Positions 27,866 to 40,894 of a DNA stretch of 64,000 bases are shown here, in pieces. The notes beneath the pieces were generated by a model. The model was not told the origin of the DNA, searched no databases, and saw only the letters and a list, made by a program, of their open reading frames with translations. Source of the stretch: Glandiceps talaboti (lineage: Eukaryota; Hemichordata; Enteropneusta; Spengelidae); assembly GCF_964340395.1 (NCBI RefSeq), contig NC_135557.1:6695716-6759715 (forward strand), in the 5' to 3' direction. Position 1 is the stretch's first letter, and every line of letters starts with the position of its first letter. Made by a program: the position numbers and the translations under genes.

Positions 27866-29071
27866 CCTATTTTAGGAGATACATAATTGATTGTCGAAAA
27901 AAAATATTTGTAGCTAGTACAGGTTTATAATGTTGTCATTATTTTAATATTGGTGTGTGACCCTATGATATAACACTCATTTCACCAAACTTAAACTTAG
28001 TAAGTGTTTTCAAGGACCGTAACATAATATGCGGTACCTTCAATAGCTAGAGCAACACAACAGAGCAACAAGGTCGAATTATTTTCACGCACGCATATAT
28101 TAATGCATCTCAAGCCCGTGCAGTCGAAGTTATGGTTTCGACCAAGAAATCGAACATTCATTACTTTTATGATGTGCCTATAGGCATTAATATTCTAGTT
28201 CAGGTACTGAGAATTGACGCATTCTTCCTTTATTTTGCAATGTTGCGATGTTGCCTTTAAGATTTTAAACCCATATATAGCAAAATTGGACATCGACGTT
28301 AGCATAGTTTATGAATTCTACATATAATTTAGGATCGTGCACATACCCATATAGCCAAGTTGACCCAATATAATTTAGAATCGTGCACGTACCCATATTT
28401 AGCCAAGTTACCCCCATATAATTTAGAATCGTGCACATACCCATATTTAGCCAAGTTAACCCCATATAATTTAGAATCGTGCACATACCCATATTTAGAA
28501 AACTGGAATTTAGAATCGTGCACTTACCCATATTTAGCAAAGTTGGTCCATGATGCCATCATGATTTCAGATATCTGTACTTCATATTGACTATAACCAT
28601 GACTGGGATCTATTGGCATTCCAAACACGAACTACGGGGAATGGATAACAGAAACCTTTGTTAAGATAAGACATTCAAATAGTACTAATGACGAAGACAA
28701 GTTGTCCATCAGGATGTTCGCAAAGACACAAACTAAACCATTGTTTGCACCAACACGGATATTGTGTAATAGCAGTCATGATGAGTGACATATCTGATAG
28801 TACATGTATGTTTCTCATCCAATGGCTACCCTATATCAACTCCGTACAGTGTTTCCACTATCTTGATTACATGGTGACTATATCCACATAACCCAAATAC
28901 CGCTATCACCCATGTGTATAATCTAACACATTCAACAACAATCGTCTTAGTCTGTCGTATTTTGTTGATAGCTTGTTTTCATTCAAGCTGTAATATTAAT
29001 TAAGTCTGGGGGAAGGGTCTAGATATTCAATTGGTTAAGAAAGAAACACACACACACAGATATATATATAT

Positions 29072-29143
<72 letters not shown>

Positions 29144-29341
29144 CAGTATATGTAATATGTCTATACTAGAGTAAACAGTGCTCAATACACATGTATGTAG
29201 AGCGGTACATCACCATTTTGGGCCACGTGACTGGACATAAGCGATAATTAGTACGATCATAGACCCTCCATGGATGGTCTATGGTACGATGGATCAATAC
29301 ATATGTAGAGCGATGTAAATAACACAATGTGTATGTGTGTA

Positions 29342-29427
<86 letters not shown>

Positions 29428-29873
29428 ACAGTGTGTGTCTGAAAGCTATGCTAAGGATTATCTGCTAATTCAATTGAATTAAAATTCAACGCACACAAAC
29501 ACTCATTTGTGAACTTATACCTCCATCTAAATACGGAGCGATCCAAATATATCTAGATTCAAAGGGAAGTGGTACACAATACACCATTAAATAGGCTATC
29601 ATCTCCATGGCTAGAGCTTGACATAACGATTACTAATAAATTAACAACAAGGCTGATAGAAACAAGCTACTGAATAAGAGATCCAAGCTCGTAGCAAAAT
29701 GTAGACATGGAAATAAAGTTATCTAGCATTCTATTCTATATCTATTTAACTATATGAGGGGAAAAAAAACATAAGACGTGGATTAGTCCAACCGTCTTGT
29801 TACGTAATGTGCTAGCCAAAATCTAAGCGAACACATTGACCGTATCAAATTAATCTAGCCATCTGATGACCGC

Positions 29874-29904
<31 letters not shown>

Positions 29905-32900
29905 TGTGTGTGTCTGTGTCTGTGTCTGTGTCTGTGTCTGTGCCTGTGTCTGTGTGTGTGTGCTACTGATCATGATATTGCATTTCGCACTGTTGTCGCC
30001 AGAGACACCCTCATTATTATTATAAATACATAACCTTGATAAAGGTATCTAATCTGATCTAAAGGTCTCACAAATGAAACATCACGAAAGGCCAAGTTAC
30101 CACCTTTGACGTAATTCCGTTGATAAATACAATACTTCTCTGCTAATAATATTGCATATAGAGCACTATTCAGTATTGTACCCACTGACGGCCTCTGTAC
30201 TGTGTGTGTGTGCGCGCGTGCGTGCGTGTGTGTCTACATGTGTGTGCAGTCAATTCAGTTTGCAGAACTACATTTGTATTGCTGTATTTGTATCTAAATA
30301 GTTTGAAGTCTTTTCACCTGAATTTCGGCAGTGTGTATAACTCCCATCCATTCAGGCCATTCCTGGTTACTTGCTCTGTGGCTAAAGTAGTACAAGTAAA
30401 CATTCAAGTTCATATCGGTGTATTTATACGCAAGATCAACAATGGGACACAGGAATACCCTATCACCAACTATATCACCAAGAGAATCTCGATTGACTAT
30501 CCCGTTGTCAAGTTGACCCCATGGAGTGTATCTGGCCTTGACAGCAGCGCGTGAACATGGCTGTAAATCATAGTTTACTAAATCAATGTTAGAAAGATAG
30601 CTGTCATAGGTTTGCAGATTGAGGGCGTCGTTTTCGTATCCAGGTATTTCAACTATAAACACAGTACCCTCGTTCTTGTTTGCGCCCATTAAAACATCAG
30701 TTTTCTTGATATAGCCGTCTTGAATTAATATACTTGGTTCATCAAGTAAAAAGTGGCCGTCTACCACAGGAACCCATGGAAATTCACAAAAATTTACAGT
30801 AACCAATTCATTCCGGCTGATAATGTCAGCAGGGACATTTCGGAGACAATCGACAAAGTTCGGGTCTGTATATTTGCATCCGACGGTCTCGCCAAGAACT
30901 GTCGAACGGATTTTCGATTGATCTCGGTTGATGAATCCCCAAATACTGTATGGCGAACTCTGCATTATAGCTCGTTTGAAGAATGGTCTACTAAGATGAG
31001 ACATAAGATGCAATCCAATGCTGTTTCCTCCAACACTTTGACCAAATATGGTCACCGAAGTTGGGTTACCACCAAACGCTGCGATGTTTTCCTTCACCCA
31101 TTTCATAGCTAGTAATTGATCCAGCAAACCATAATTTCCTAAAATAAAACAAAAAACTCTACAATATGGTCTCTGAATCCTATCTAATTCTGGTGAAAAA
31201 TAAAATATACTACAAGTTAAAAATTTAAAGTGAAACCAGTTCCAGGAGAGTATAACTCATGAATGTCGATGGATTAGCTAGGTTGGATTCCAACAGAGCA
31301 GCTTACACATTACACATGGCTATGCGGTGGGTCTCTTCTGCTGGTCCCACAGTCTGTGGTTTTGTTATATGTGTAAGGAGGAACATGGTCAGCATATATT
31401 TTGATTCATAACGGTCGAATGGTTACAGTTGCCGGCGTGGAATCTGTATTTTGCAGCTTTAAGCCTGCCGCTGAGGTTTGTTTCTGAAATGGCTAGTCCT
31501 TGGGCAAGATTTGAACCATAATTATCCCTCAATTATTCCAGTTGTATAACTGGGAACATGGTAGAATAGATCTTGCAATGTGAATGCTTTAATCACTTGC
31601 AATAATAGACGCAACGTGGATTGAGGAAGACTTAATGTAAAAAGCCGTTATCTTATGATATGTGTTTTGACATGTCCATAGTTATATATTGTAAAGCCAT
31701 TTGAGCAAGGTGCGGGGACAGCACTATATAAAAATTAGCATTATACCTAATATGACTTTGAGATTAAATGGACACTACGTACATACCATCTTTTAATTTT
31801 ATGAAAGACAATATAATAGCGGTAAAGCAGAAGATGCACTGTATTGAAAACATTCGATGACAATTGCCATTATACCGTGCACGAGCCAAATTGAACAAAA
31901 AATACATAATATATACCCTGGTCGTGCTACGTCGCGACAACGCGTGTCTACGTCACTGGTACTGCTGTATGTGTTCGAAATATGAGTCAAAACGTTCAAA
32001 ATTGCTATTTCTTTCTCAGATTTGTCTTTAATATTATTGACACTGGTATAATAATATTATTCTCTAATATTTTTCTTCATTCAGTTGAAAAATACACGTG
32101 TCCCAAGGTAACTACCCCAGCGACTCGTAGTGACAAACGCCCTTAGGTCACTCGTATTTTCCCTAATTGCAAAGAAGAAAAAGAAAAAAATAGTAGATAT
32201 CTAATAGAGCTGTTATGCAGCTATTAATTCCTGAGTCTTAGAGCAGAGAGAACAGAATGATGCTACATAACAACACGAGGGGTAATATATTGTCTACTAG
32301 TGCCCGAATAAAGCCAGCCACAAAATGTTCTATAACCCATCACATTTTTGGGCACATATTCTTTCCATTGTAAAATCAAGTCACTGATATGACTCTCATG
32401 TTATATGAATAGTACCCAAGGGAAAATAGAACGAGACTAATGTCTGTATATGCAAATTGAGGTCACTGCGCGTCAATAGTCCACAACACTTTCAGATTGG
32501 GGCGATCTTATAATTACTGTCATCGTGAACCATACATCACTAACCCGAGACTGAGGCTCTTCATCAATGGTTCTCGAGTTATGTCTTTCTTACGTTTAAT
32601 TTACCATTCTCGCAAACCAGAGCTGTTATTTCTTCCGCTACACTTCGTTCCAGTGGAACGGCCCCTTAAGAACGGTGCCGTAAAAGAGGCCGTGGTTTGC
32701 GACGGTGACGCTTATCACATGGTATTAGCTGCTGTCGTCAGCATTTATAGTACGAGAGAACTTAATTTCTTAGACAGGACAGGAGACGAACCGACGAAAA
32801 GGAACTCAGTCGATTCCAAATATATGGGTTATCTAATGTTATGATTAATGATGACATATTAATAGACAGAACCCCAGTGTGAAGTTGTAAAACTCATTTA

Positions 32901-34124
32901 TAAATATATATGTGTGGTTGTGCAAATATTCTTTACGAAATAATAGTTATTTTGAATGTTTAGGCTAAATATTTTGCAGAGCAGAACCAATAGCAAAGAA
33001 GTCCATTGAAATTGTGTATAATTTATCATTTATATATGGAAAAGAAACATTTTTTTGGAAAGGTTCAACTTGTCTCGGTAAATTATTGTTGGCAAGCGTT
33101 GTATTCTTATTTCATTATTTCTCCAGGAATAACACATATTATTTTCTAGAGACAATAACCTTCATAATATGTTTCTGTGCAAAGTAAAGTCCAACCTTTT
33201 GCTCGTCCATCTCCCGTTGCTAGGAACCCAAAAGAACCAACACGATAGTTCATGGAAACAATAATAACATCTTCGATCCCTGCCAAAAATCTGCCATCAT
33301 AGAAATCAAGAGAAGCAGTGCCCTGGATATATCCACCACCATATATCCATATCTGTGTGAAATGTAGACACTGTTTTAGTATACAACCATCAAAGTATTA
33401 AATTGCTCATCATACATACATGACTTGTCATGTAAATAACATCTGCAGAGCAGCATCCCTAGCCATTCGAAAGATCGGCCAAATTAGAAAGTACCTCGAC
33501 AATACCAGTACCGAAAGACTAATCCATGCATTTGTTACCTCTAGGCTGGATTATTGCAATTCCATCCTCTATGGATTACCAGACAAAGAGATCAACAAAC
33601 TTCAACGTGTGCAGAACACAGCTGCTAGACTTGTTGCCAAACTACGCAAATATGATCATGTCTCACCAGTATTACATAATCTTCATTGGTTACCTGTACG
33701 TCAACGTATTGCATACAAAATCTTGCTCGTCACCTACAAGGCTGTCAACAAACTGTCACCATCCTACATCATTGAACTAATACCCATACACAAGCCAACA
33801 CGTGCCCTACGTTCTAGTACTCATCTTACACTTGCCATTCCACGTGTTGCAACTACCACGTACGGAGATCGCGCCTTCTCTGTTGCCGGTCCTAAGTTAT
33901 GGAACTCTCTCCCAATTCACATTAGGAGAGCGGTATCGATCGAAACATTCAAGTCCCAACTAAAGACATACTTGTTTACAAACTTTTAGAACATACTATA
34001 CTTTTATATGCAGTAATCAATAAGTTTTGTTTTTTAGTGAATTTCAAGTTGTCTTTTATAGTAATCAATAGTGAACGTCAAGTTTTTGGTTTTGGTTTTG
34101 ATTTCTATGCAAATCAAGTTTGTG

Positions 34125-34162
<38 letters not shown>

Positions 34163-34803
34163 CTCAGTATTGTAAAGCGCATTGAGGCTGTTGCGTAATG
34201 CGCTGATAAGAATTTATTATTATTATTATTATTATTATTATCCCACATATCCCATAATACTCCATATTTTAGTAGGTTTGAAAGAATTATAGCTAGGCGG
34301 AAACACGTGATTATTACTTGCCTTGTGATACAAGCATTAACATTGGCACGAACACTACGTTGAGTATGTCGATTATAAAAACAACATTTGCCACTTGACC
34401 GTCCAAAAAGAATGTAATTTTTGGACTGAATCGTTACATATAGCTATACATACACATACCATTACAGATGCATTGTTGGGTCTTGGGGACGCGGTCCAGA
34501 CATTGAGATAAAGGCAGTCTTCACTGACTGGTGTATTTGCATTCATCATTGCAACACCTTTTAAGCCAGGCAACTTGGGGTATCTTTGTTGCATACAGGA
34601 ATTACTGTAATTAACAGCATCGCGTACACCTTCCCATGATGCAATCGGTACAGGAAGCCTGAAGCGGAGTTCGCCAAGTGGTGGTTCGGCAAATGGTATA
34701 CCTAGATATGCATATACCTCTCCGCGTTCATCTGGTAGGGTGATTGATTTCCCTTTTACCATTCCAGAACGTGTTTCAACCAAAATATCTTGGTTTGGTA
34801 ATC
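26395..34803 (-). CDS. type-B carboxylesterase / cholinesterase-like protein, five exons
   Basis: Five coding exons with matching phases and GT-AG borders: 34460-34803, 33196-33352, 30318-31138, 28528-28631 and 26395-26563 (stop TGA). The sum is about 530 codons, near full family length apart from the N-terminal signal. Alpha/beta-hydrolase features are EDCLYLNVW in exon 1, oxyanion GGG in IWIYGGG (exon 2), nucleophile Ser in GQSVG, acid Glu in NKNEGT and His in WMGVIH (exon 3), then FVFG and [11 protein letters not shown] across the last junction. Cysteines sit at the six conserved positions for three disulfides. Oddities: the nucleophile elbow is GQSVG instead of GESAG, and the choline-binding tryptophan before SEDCL is Met. 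A non-cholinesterase ester hydrolase, or adhesion-type role, is therefore more likely than acetylcholinesterase. The C terminus ends DCW, with a Cys that could link dimers. The signal exon is uncertain (see 43664-43908). Confidence 0.88.
26564..28336 (-). other. esterase last intron, with CAAA and TAAA microsatellites
   Basis: Intronic. Holds (CAAA)n at about 27237-27276 and (AAAT)n at about 27815-27863. Nothing else recognised. Confidence 0.6.
28331..28541 (-). repeat. 48-bp minisatellite that includes an exon end and its 5' splice site
   Basis: GTGCAC landmarks at 28337, 28383, 28431, 28479 and 28519 mark five copies of a 40-48 bp unit. The copy at 28519-28541 contains the end of the esterase exon (codons for NFAKY) and its donor GTAAGT. 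The intronic copies repeat CTAAATATGG followed by GTATGT or GTACGT, that is, extra donor-like sites. Using any of them would shift the reading frame. Confidence 0.85.
28632..30317 (-). other. esterase intron with TA, GT and GA microsatellites
   Basis: Holds (TA)n at about 29060-29139 and 29346-29391, (GT)n at 29392-29426, and (GA)n with TGTGTC repeats at about 29878-29960. A near-palindrome CATAGACC...GGTCTATG lies around 29259-29284. The motif GTGCTCAATAC followed by GTAGAGCG near 29179-29202 resembles that at 24848-24870, next to the other TA tracts, so it may be another remnant of the same TA-associated repeat family. Confidence 0.5.
31139..33195 (-). other. esterase intron, no element recognised
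   Basis: About 2 kb between exon 30318-31138 and exon 33196-33352. A 115-codon plus-strand frame at 32497-32844 has no recognisable domain and is not called as a gene. Confidence 0.6.
33405..34241 (+). mobile_element. 5'-truncated L2/CR1-type LINE, 3' end only
   Basis: A 189-codon frame (33420-33989) reads as the region after the reverse-transcriptase active site in L2/CR1-type LINEs: [35 protein letters not shown] and GPKLWNSLP. It is followed by a T-run (34128-34162), a GTAAAGCGC hairpin-like end and a (TTA)n tail to 34241, which is typical of L2-like 3' ends. It lies antisense in an intron of the esterase. The endonuclease and catalytic RT motifs are absent, so it is a dead 5'-truncated copy. 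Confidence 0.85.
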
Positions 34804-36041
34804 CTGGAAAAATATATGTTGTAGTAAGATCAACTGAAGTTACAACGCCTTTGGAATTGTAAAAAATCACTAGGGGGAGACCTTTTTCTCTCTCCTCCTC
34901 CCCCCCCCCTCTCCCTCCCTACCTCCCATTAATCCATGCCAGCTGAGAGCTCATGGTGACCTCGCAAAACATCAAGACTTACCGAATATCAAAAAGGTGT
35001 ATTTTTATCAACGGTAACACTATCATCATAATCTGCTATTAAGTGGTCATCTTCGATTGATATTGTCCGACCTACATACCGTGGTAGGTTTGCTTTTGTC
35101 ATTAAATCTCTATCATTTAAATACTGTGTTTACTGTCCAAGAATTTCCCCAATTCTACCAGGCAAACAGGTAATAACAAACACAAAACCCCCATCACAAT
35201 GCTAGCATATCATATAAAATAACTTTTCTGTGGTGGCCACAACTTGTACGTTAATATATGTGACTTGTTATCATAATCACTGTGTGACGTGAGATTTTAT
35301 TAGTTGCGACAAGCTTTTAATAATTTGTATTGATGGATTGTGAATATTTCACCAAAAATAATTTATTTTATATGATATCAGGGATGGAAAAAGTACCATG
35401 CATGTACATCTGAAAAAAAATCCTAATACACGACGATTTCTGGTGTTGTACTATATTTGTGTCCAGAATCTGTGTCTCCTAATAGTTTTCACCAATTACA
35501 AAAAAATGCAATCATATTTTTTTTTTAGAGAGAACGGCTAGACCTGAGATGGGTGTGTAGTTATTCTCATCAAACTCTGGTCATTCAAGTACATGTAAGA
35601 GTGACAGAACGTTTGGTTAAGTAATTATACAAGAAAGTCTCCTTTTTTTGGATTTTTAAAAATACCATCAAAGGAGAAAAACATTTTTTTTAAAGTTTGA
35701 CTTAGAAGATTGTAGTTGAAATTGGTAACTGAATTTAGAGTGGGATTTTGATCAATGCCTAATAGCTTCTCCGTGAAAATATTGTTCATTATAATTCAAT
35801 GTCACTTTGATCAACTGGGTGAAAATAGTATCGGGGTGTAATATAACATATACAAAGGATTATTATGTATGAAAGGCGACATATGTTTCCAAAAGAGGTG
35901 TATTTGATCTGTGTTTACACTGATGATAATGTTGATGATGGTCGATGTTCGGCAATTCATGAATAGCAAGGAAACGATATTTTCAAACAACAACATCGTA
36001 ACTGTACAGGTTGATGTTTACAAATAATTCAAAGTCGATCC
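34804..36041. other. non-coding, nothing recognised
   Basis: Upstream of the first recognised esterase exon on the minus strand. AT-rich with T and A runs; no second signal-peptide exon was identified. Confidence 0.4.
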
Positions 36042-36136
36042 GACCATATTACTATAGTGTGACGTCAAAATATAGTAATATGAAATGTATGGATTTCATA
36101 TTACTGCACTTTGACGTCACACCCTAGGAATATGAG
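36042..36136. mobile_element. foldback hairpin with two TGACGTCA motifs
   Basis: Arms 36058-36086 and 36093-36121 are near-perfect inverted complements (about 25 of 29 positions) around a 6-nt loop, with weaker pairing further out. Each arm has the palindrome TGACGTCA, the consensus cyclic-AMP response element. It could be a tiny MITE or simply a hairpin. Confidence 0.5.
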
Positions 36137-36311
36137 GGTCTATGTATAGAATAACAACGAAAATGTTACTAAGGATGAAGACATGTGTATCATAATTCAG
36201 CGACGTCGACAGCTCGAAGCACGAAAGCCAACATTTGATCAATATCACACCACAACAGAACAGAACAGAACAGTAACAAATGATAGAAGTATATATGCAG
36301 AGACTGAGCAT

Positions 36312-36568
36312 TATACGAAAAGTCAAATTTACCCACCTTTACCGTACCCAACCTTTACCCTTGGTGAGACCCACCTAACCACCATCTCTGTCCAGGGGTA
36401 GTACGAGACGCAGTACCACTTTTGACTGTCTACAACCCCCAGGTGAGAGATTACCGGGGGTAAATTAAGTCAAAGGTAGTACTTCGTCTCATACTACCTA
36501 CATTTACACATCCTCTGACCATGATTTACCCCGGTGGAAAGATATGGTCAAATATGACTTTTCGTATA
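36312..36568. mobile_element. MITE-like element with terminal inverted repeats
   Basis: TATACGAAAAGTCA at 36312-36325 is inverted at 36555-36568, and inner portions (GGTAGTAC and GTACTACC blocks, GTCAAA/TTTGAC) are also inverted. It is about 257 bp with no coding capacity. Flanking TA would fit a Tc1/mariner-type target, but this is inferred. Confidence 0.5.
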
Positions 36569-39500
36569 GTGATCGAGGAACGTGTAGGGATTCACACTCT
36601 GACATAAACTCCACACAAAGCGAAGTGTTATCCTCCATGGATGATAACAGTGGTTGATCTTTTCGGCAAATTTTTGAAATCATTAAAACGAAGAATATTA
36701 ATATTATTTAAGCCTACAAGGTGTCAAAAAAGGTGTCAACAGATTTAAATACCATGCATTTGACTAAATTGTCGGGGAAAAAGACATATTTTACGAGGCT
36801 GCTAGTTAACACTAGAAACGTTTCAACCTGGTGTATCTAGCTACCTTCAAAACTTCCGTACTAGCCTCGCTAATGCCATACTAGATCTAGGGTTAGCTTC
36901 CCCTGGGAGCCCTGGCTTTTAGTGACTTAGACTAATTAAAATGCAACTTGGTATCAGAAAGGGTATACTTTTTGCATAAAATTGGTATCACGCCACTTTG
37001 GGTTTCAATGTTTGTGAGGAACCTCCCCGTAATGTTACTCATGGAGTTATCCCCTCCCCAGCCCCTAAAGAATAGTAAAACTATTCATAACCAATACAAG
37101 ATTTTTGAAAATGTTACTAGTAACTGCTCCTTTAGGCATTTCGTGTTAAACGTTGGAAGGCAACATTTTCAGGGTAATTTTAATGGCGAATAAAAATGCC
37201 TTCCAAGTAAAAATTTATAAATATTACCACTAAAAACTAGCCTAAAATTTACAAAGCATTCCATGGTTTGCATACAAATTTTACTGTTGAACCTTTTGCC
37301 ATTGAATCACATGCACAAGTAATGATTTTCAATAATTAAGGTATATCCTAAGAACGCACGCTTAAAATTTTATATTCTTGAATACATGTATAACAATAAA
37401 TCACACGTTTTCCGGCAAAGTTTAATTTGTTGATTTAGCTTATACTTTTAATGGGTTAAGTTATTTCTATTATTAATTCTTTTCGGCAATTAGACCATGA
37501 ATACACAAGCGAATACAAGCTTCGAATTTCATAAAATTTGGTACATAATTCCACGATAAATCTCAAATGTCTTGTAAGTTGTATGCTATAGATTTCCTAT
37601 ACTTTGAACATGCATCGGCAATAACAAGGCACGCGAATCTGACATACCTTGGAGTAACCTTTCCTTCATATCATTTGCATAATTAATGATTTTGTTAAAT
37701 TAGGGAATATGTTAGTAATATAATCTACAAATTTCTTATAATTTCTTATAAAAATTGACATCAAAATACACATTTCCTTTTCAGTGTGTTCTTGTGGTTT
37801 TTAATTGCAATGAGTTTCATGGTTCATACATATGTAAGGGTGACCCATTTTTTTTGTTTCTCATCTTCAGTGGAATAGTCAGGTGGGGCGGGCGGGCGAA
37901 ATAAAAAAAAGGGGGGGGGGCAAGAAAAAAGTCTGTATTTTTTCAGTTCTATTCTCTGTCCTTTCTGTCCTGTCAGTCTCTCTTCAACTTCTTTGCTCTT
38001 CTCTTTATTGAATTCCTTGTCACAAGTCTCTTTCCTTCATTGTAGCAAGGTTAACAAGTCCGTAGAACAACTTTGTAAGAAGATGAATACTTATCATTCT
38101 GATGGGTGTATATCTGTAGCCATGAACTATTGTATGATTTTATCAGGAGTACTAATACATTCGTCCTATTAATCAAAGTGGCATTGACATCGCTGACAAT
38201 TTTTTCAAGTTATCCAATTTGAACTTTATGATTTAACTTTTTGAAACGCTTATTATTGTGATTGTCATCAGTGTGCTAGAGGAATTTTCATTTATATAAA
38301 TCATTACTTCTATGAAACAATTTTCTTCAGTGTGAACTTGTCAAAATAATCAGATAACATGTAAACATTTCTAGAACTCAGAACTCCTTTGGGATTTACT
38401 GTTTAAAAGTAATTAAACGTAATTAATGTAAATGATACCATGGGATTTGTACCCCCTTAAGACATAGTGGGATGACCCAACGTATATTTGATTGTGGTTC
38501 TATGTACTAACTTTTGTTTTATTCTGATTACGCAATTAAAGTAATCCACAAGTTTTGATTGCATTTTTATGTGACATTGAACCTCAGGAAATGTGAATTT
38601 CTATACGAAAGGTCTTTTATTGTTATTTATTGTTTTTTTTATTGCTCACAAGTTTAAATCATTTCAGTCGAGGTAGTCGCGTGTGTATCTTGCCAAAGGT
38701 CCGGTGGATGTAACACGGTGATGAAGACCCAGGAATAAAAAAACTTCTAAGATGGCCGTACAAAATCCAAACTATCTGCGGAATCGTGTGATGAAATTGT
38801 ATTTAACAGGGACACGAAGGGAGCTGGATGTTTACTGACATTATTTGAGCTGGTCTTTGCGAAACCTTGACGTGTGAGGAAGTATTTCCTGGACAATTTC
38901 GAATGTCAGGTTTGCTGTACCTGAACGAAGTGTGCATGATAGCAGAAGTCGACTGCATTTCTGATACAACGATTGCCGAGATCGACGATTAAGGACACTC
39001 GCACTGATTTCTTAACGCTGATGCTTCATGTTTGGAAAGCTGATGTAAGTACGATTTGAGTAATGCAAGTCGCATGGAAATCGGACTGGATTTGATAAAG
39101 TTACGGCCATTCATAACTCTATACTGATGAACTTTTGAGTACTCTCGACGAGCGGATTTGCCAGGTTGAACTCATACATAGCGAATCACAACTGATGTCT
39201 ACGTTATATCGTTTATTCCGATTTTATTTCTATGAAACACTGACTGAGACGACTGATGCTTTATACATCAATACAGAATAATTGCAGACTCTGATAATTA
39301 TTCTCATTGATATTCGGAACTCTTCCGTGGATTTCGTAAGCAAATCGACGTCGCTGTTATTGTTAATGTTGTTAGTCTGACAAATCATCGGTGGAAGTCG
39401 ACGTTATTTGTCATGTTTGTTTATGACCTTTCGAATGACCCCAGGAGTGACTTTTGGCAGGTGAAGCTACGCCAGTTTTCCTCGCGTTAGTAATCTGTTA

Positions 39501-40894
39501 CTAACGTTGCTATATGGGATTTAGAGGGATTACTGCAAAGGACACTACTGTAGGAATGAACACCTCGGAGCCATTAATCTGATTTGTGTAACAGGTTTAT
39601 GAATCGATACCTCTTATTTCTATGATATTAAGACATTGACTTTCAGTGAATGCTATTACATAAGTGAGCACGTTTGATTTATAGGAATTGTAAGTTTTTG
39701 ATAACGAGATTGTAAGTTTTTGATAACGAGATTGTAAGTTGAAACTATTACTGTACCGGTATATTTGAATGTTGATAGGGTTATTGTTAATTAGATTTCA
39801 TTCTTTCACTTTACTGCATGTGACAGTGTCATTTGTCCAGTCGATACACTCGTCTTGGTATACCCCACCCTCAACGCAACCGCATTTTGCCACAAATTCA
39901 CGACCCAACTCACACGGACGAAATTTTTGATTGCCCTTGTGGAGTTTGCTCCTATACAGCTAGCCCGTGAACCACATCGAAATAAAGCAAGGGTAACATA
40001 AACATCGAAGTCTTCCAAGGTCATGCATGTCATGGGTCATGAAACGCATTATGTTACGGAGTCGGTCATTTCCCCGATGATACAACTGATAAAACTGGTC
40101 AAGAAAATGGGATTTTTTTAGGAATGCAGTATGACTTTTACCAATTTTAAGCATAATTATGAAAATGATGGAAATATTCTGAGCTATTAGTACATGCAGC
40201 AAAATGTACCGTGCGACGGCATTAATTTCGAGCCCTGTCCCTCATCAATTCTCAACGACTTCAGCCATGATGAAAGACACATGCTGCTCCACGTAACAAA
40301 GGAGGTGGGGGTGGGGATAGACGGCAGTGTTCTGCCAAGGTTTCCAATAAGTGGGGACAAAGGCCCCTTGGTTGCAAAAAGTGGTGTCATTTGACAGAGA
40401 GTGGGGTCAATTATTATTGTCTATGAAATATTCACATATATTATCTCAGACCACTATAGAGATACTGTGGTCTGACATATTCCGTTACGTATAGACCATT
40501 ACCTAACTACATAAAAAAATTACATTCACAATAACAGTTCCCAGTAACCTATTTTTTGAAAATTGTGTACTGCACATTACACCTTAGAAAAAGAAGGCAA
40601 TTAAGATTATGTAATTTTAAGTCATTTCTACAGAGTATATTATATATTGTTTACAAAGATTGGACAGCCAGGTAGTCACAATTTTTAATCTGAATATCAA
40701 TGAATAGCAGTGCTCAAATTTATAATTCCCTTTTTTCAGACAAGGACAAAGAACAACTTCAAAATAAGTCACAGTAAACATATGATTGAATAAAAACTTT
40801 GAGAAATCCTGATGTGTTTATCATATTCATGACATTTTGGAGAAAAAAAATCCCTGACTTTAAAAAGTATCAAATGTGAACGAAAAAGTTACAA
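36569..40894. other. non-coding, nothing recognised
   Basis: No domain-bearing frame. There is a G-rich run near 37885-37925 and a 22-bp direct repeat (TTGTAAGTTTTTGATAACGA) tandem at about 39688-39732. A short hairpin CAGACCAC/GTGGTCTG lies at about 40447-40475, with a related sequence near 55048. Confidence 0.4.

Noticed and set aside
28329-28523. 64-codon frame reading NLAKYG repeats
   Set aside because: It arises from the tandem copies of the esterase exon end; the real exon is only 28528-28631.
32497-32844. 115-codon plus-strand frame in an esterase intron
   Set aside because: No recognisable domain, no splice or promoter evidence, opposite strand to the gene.
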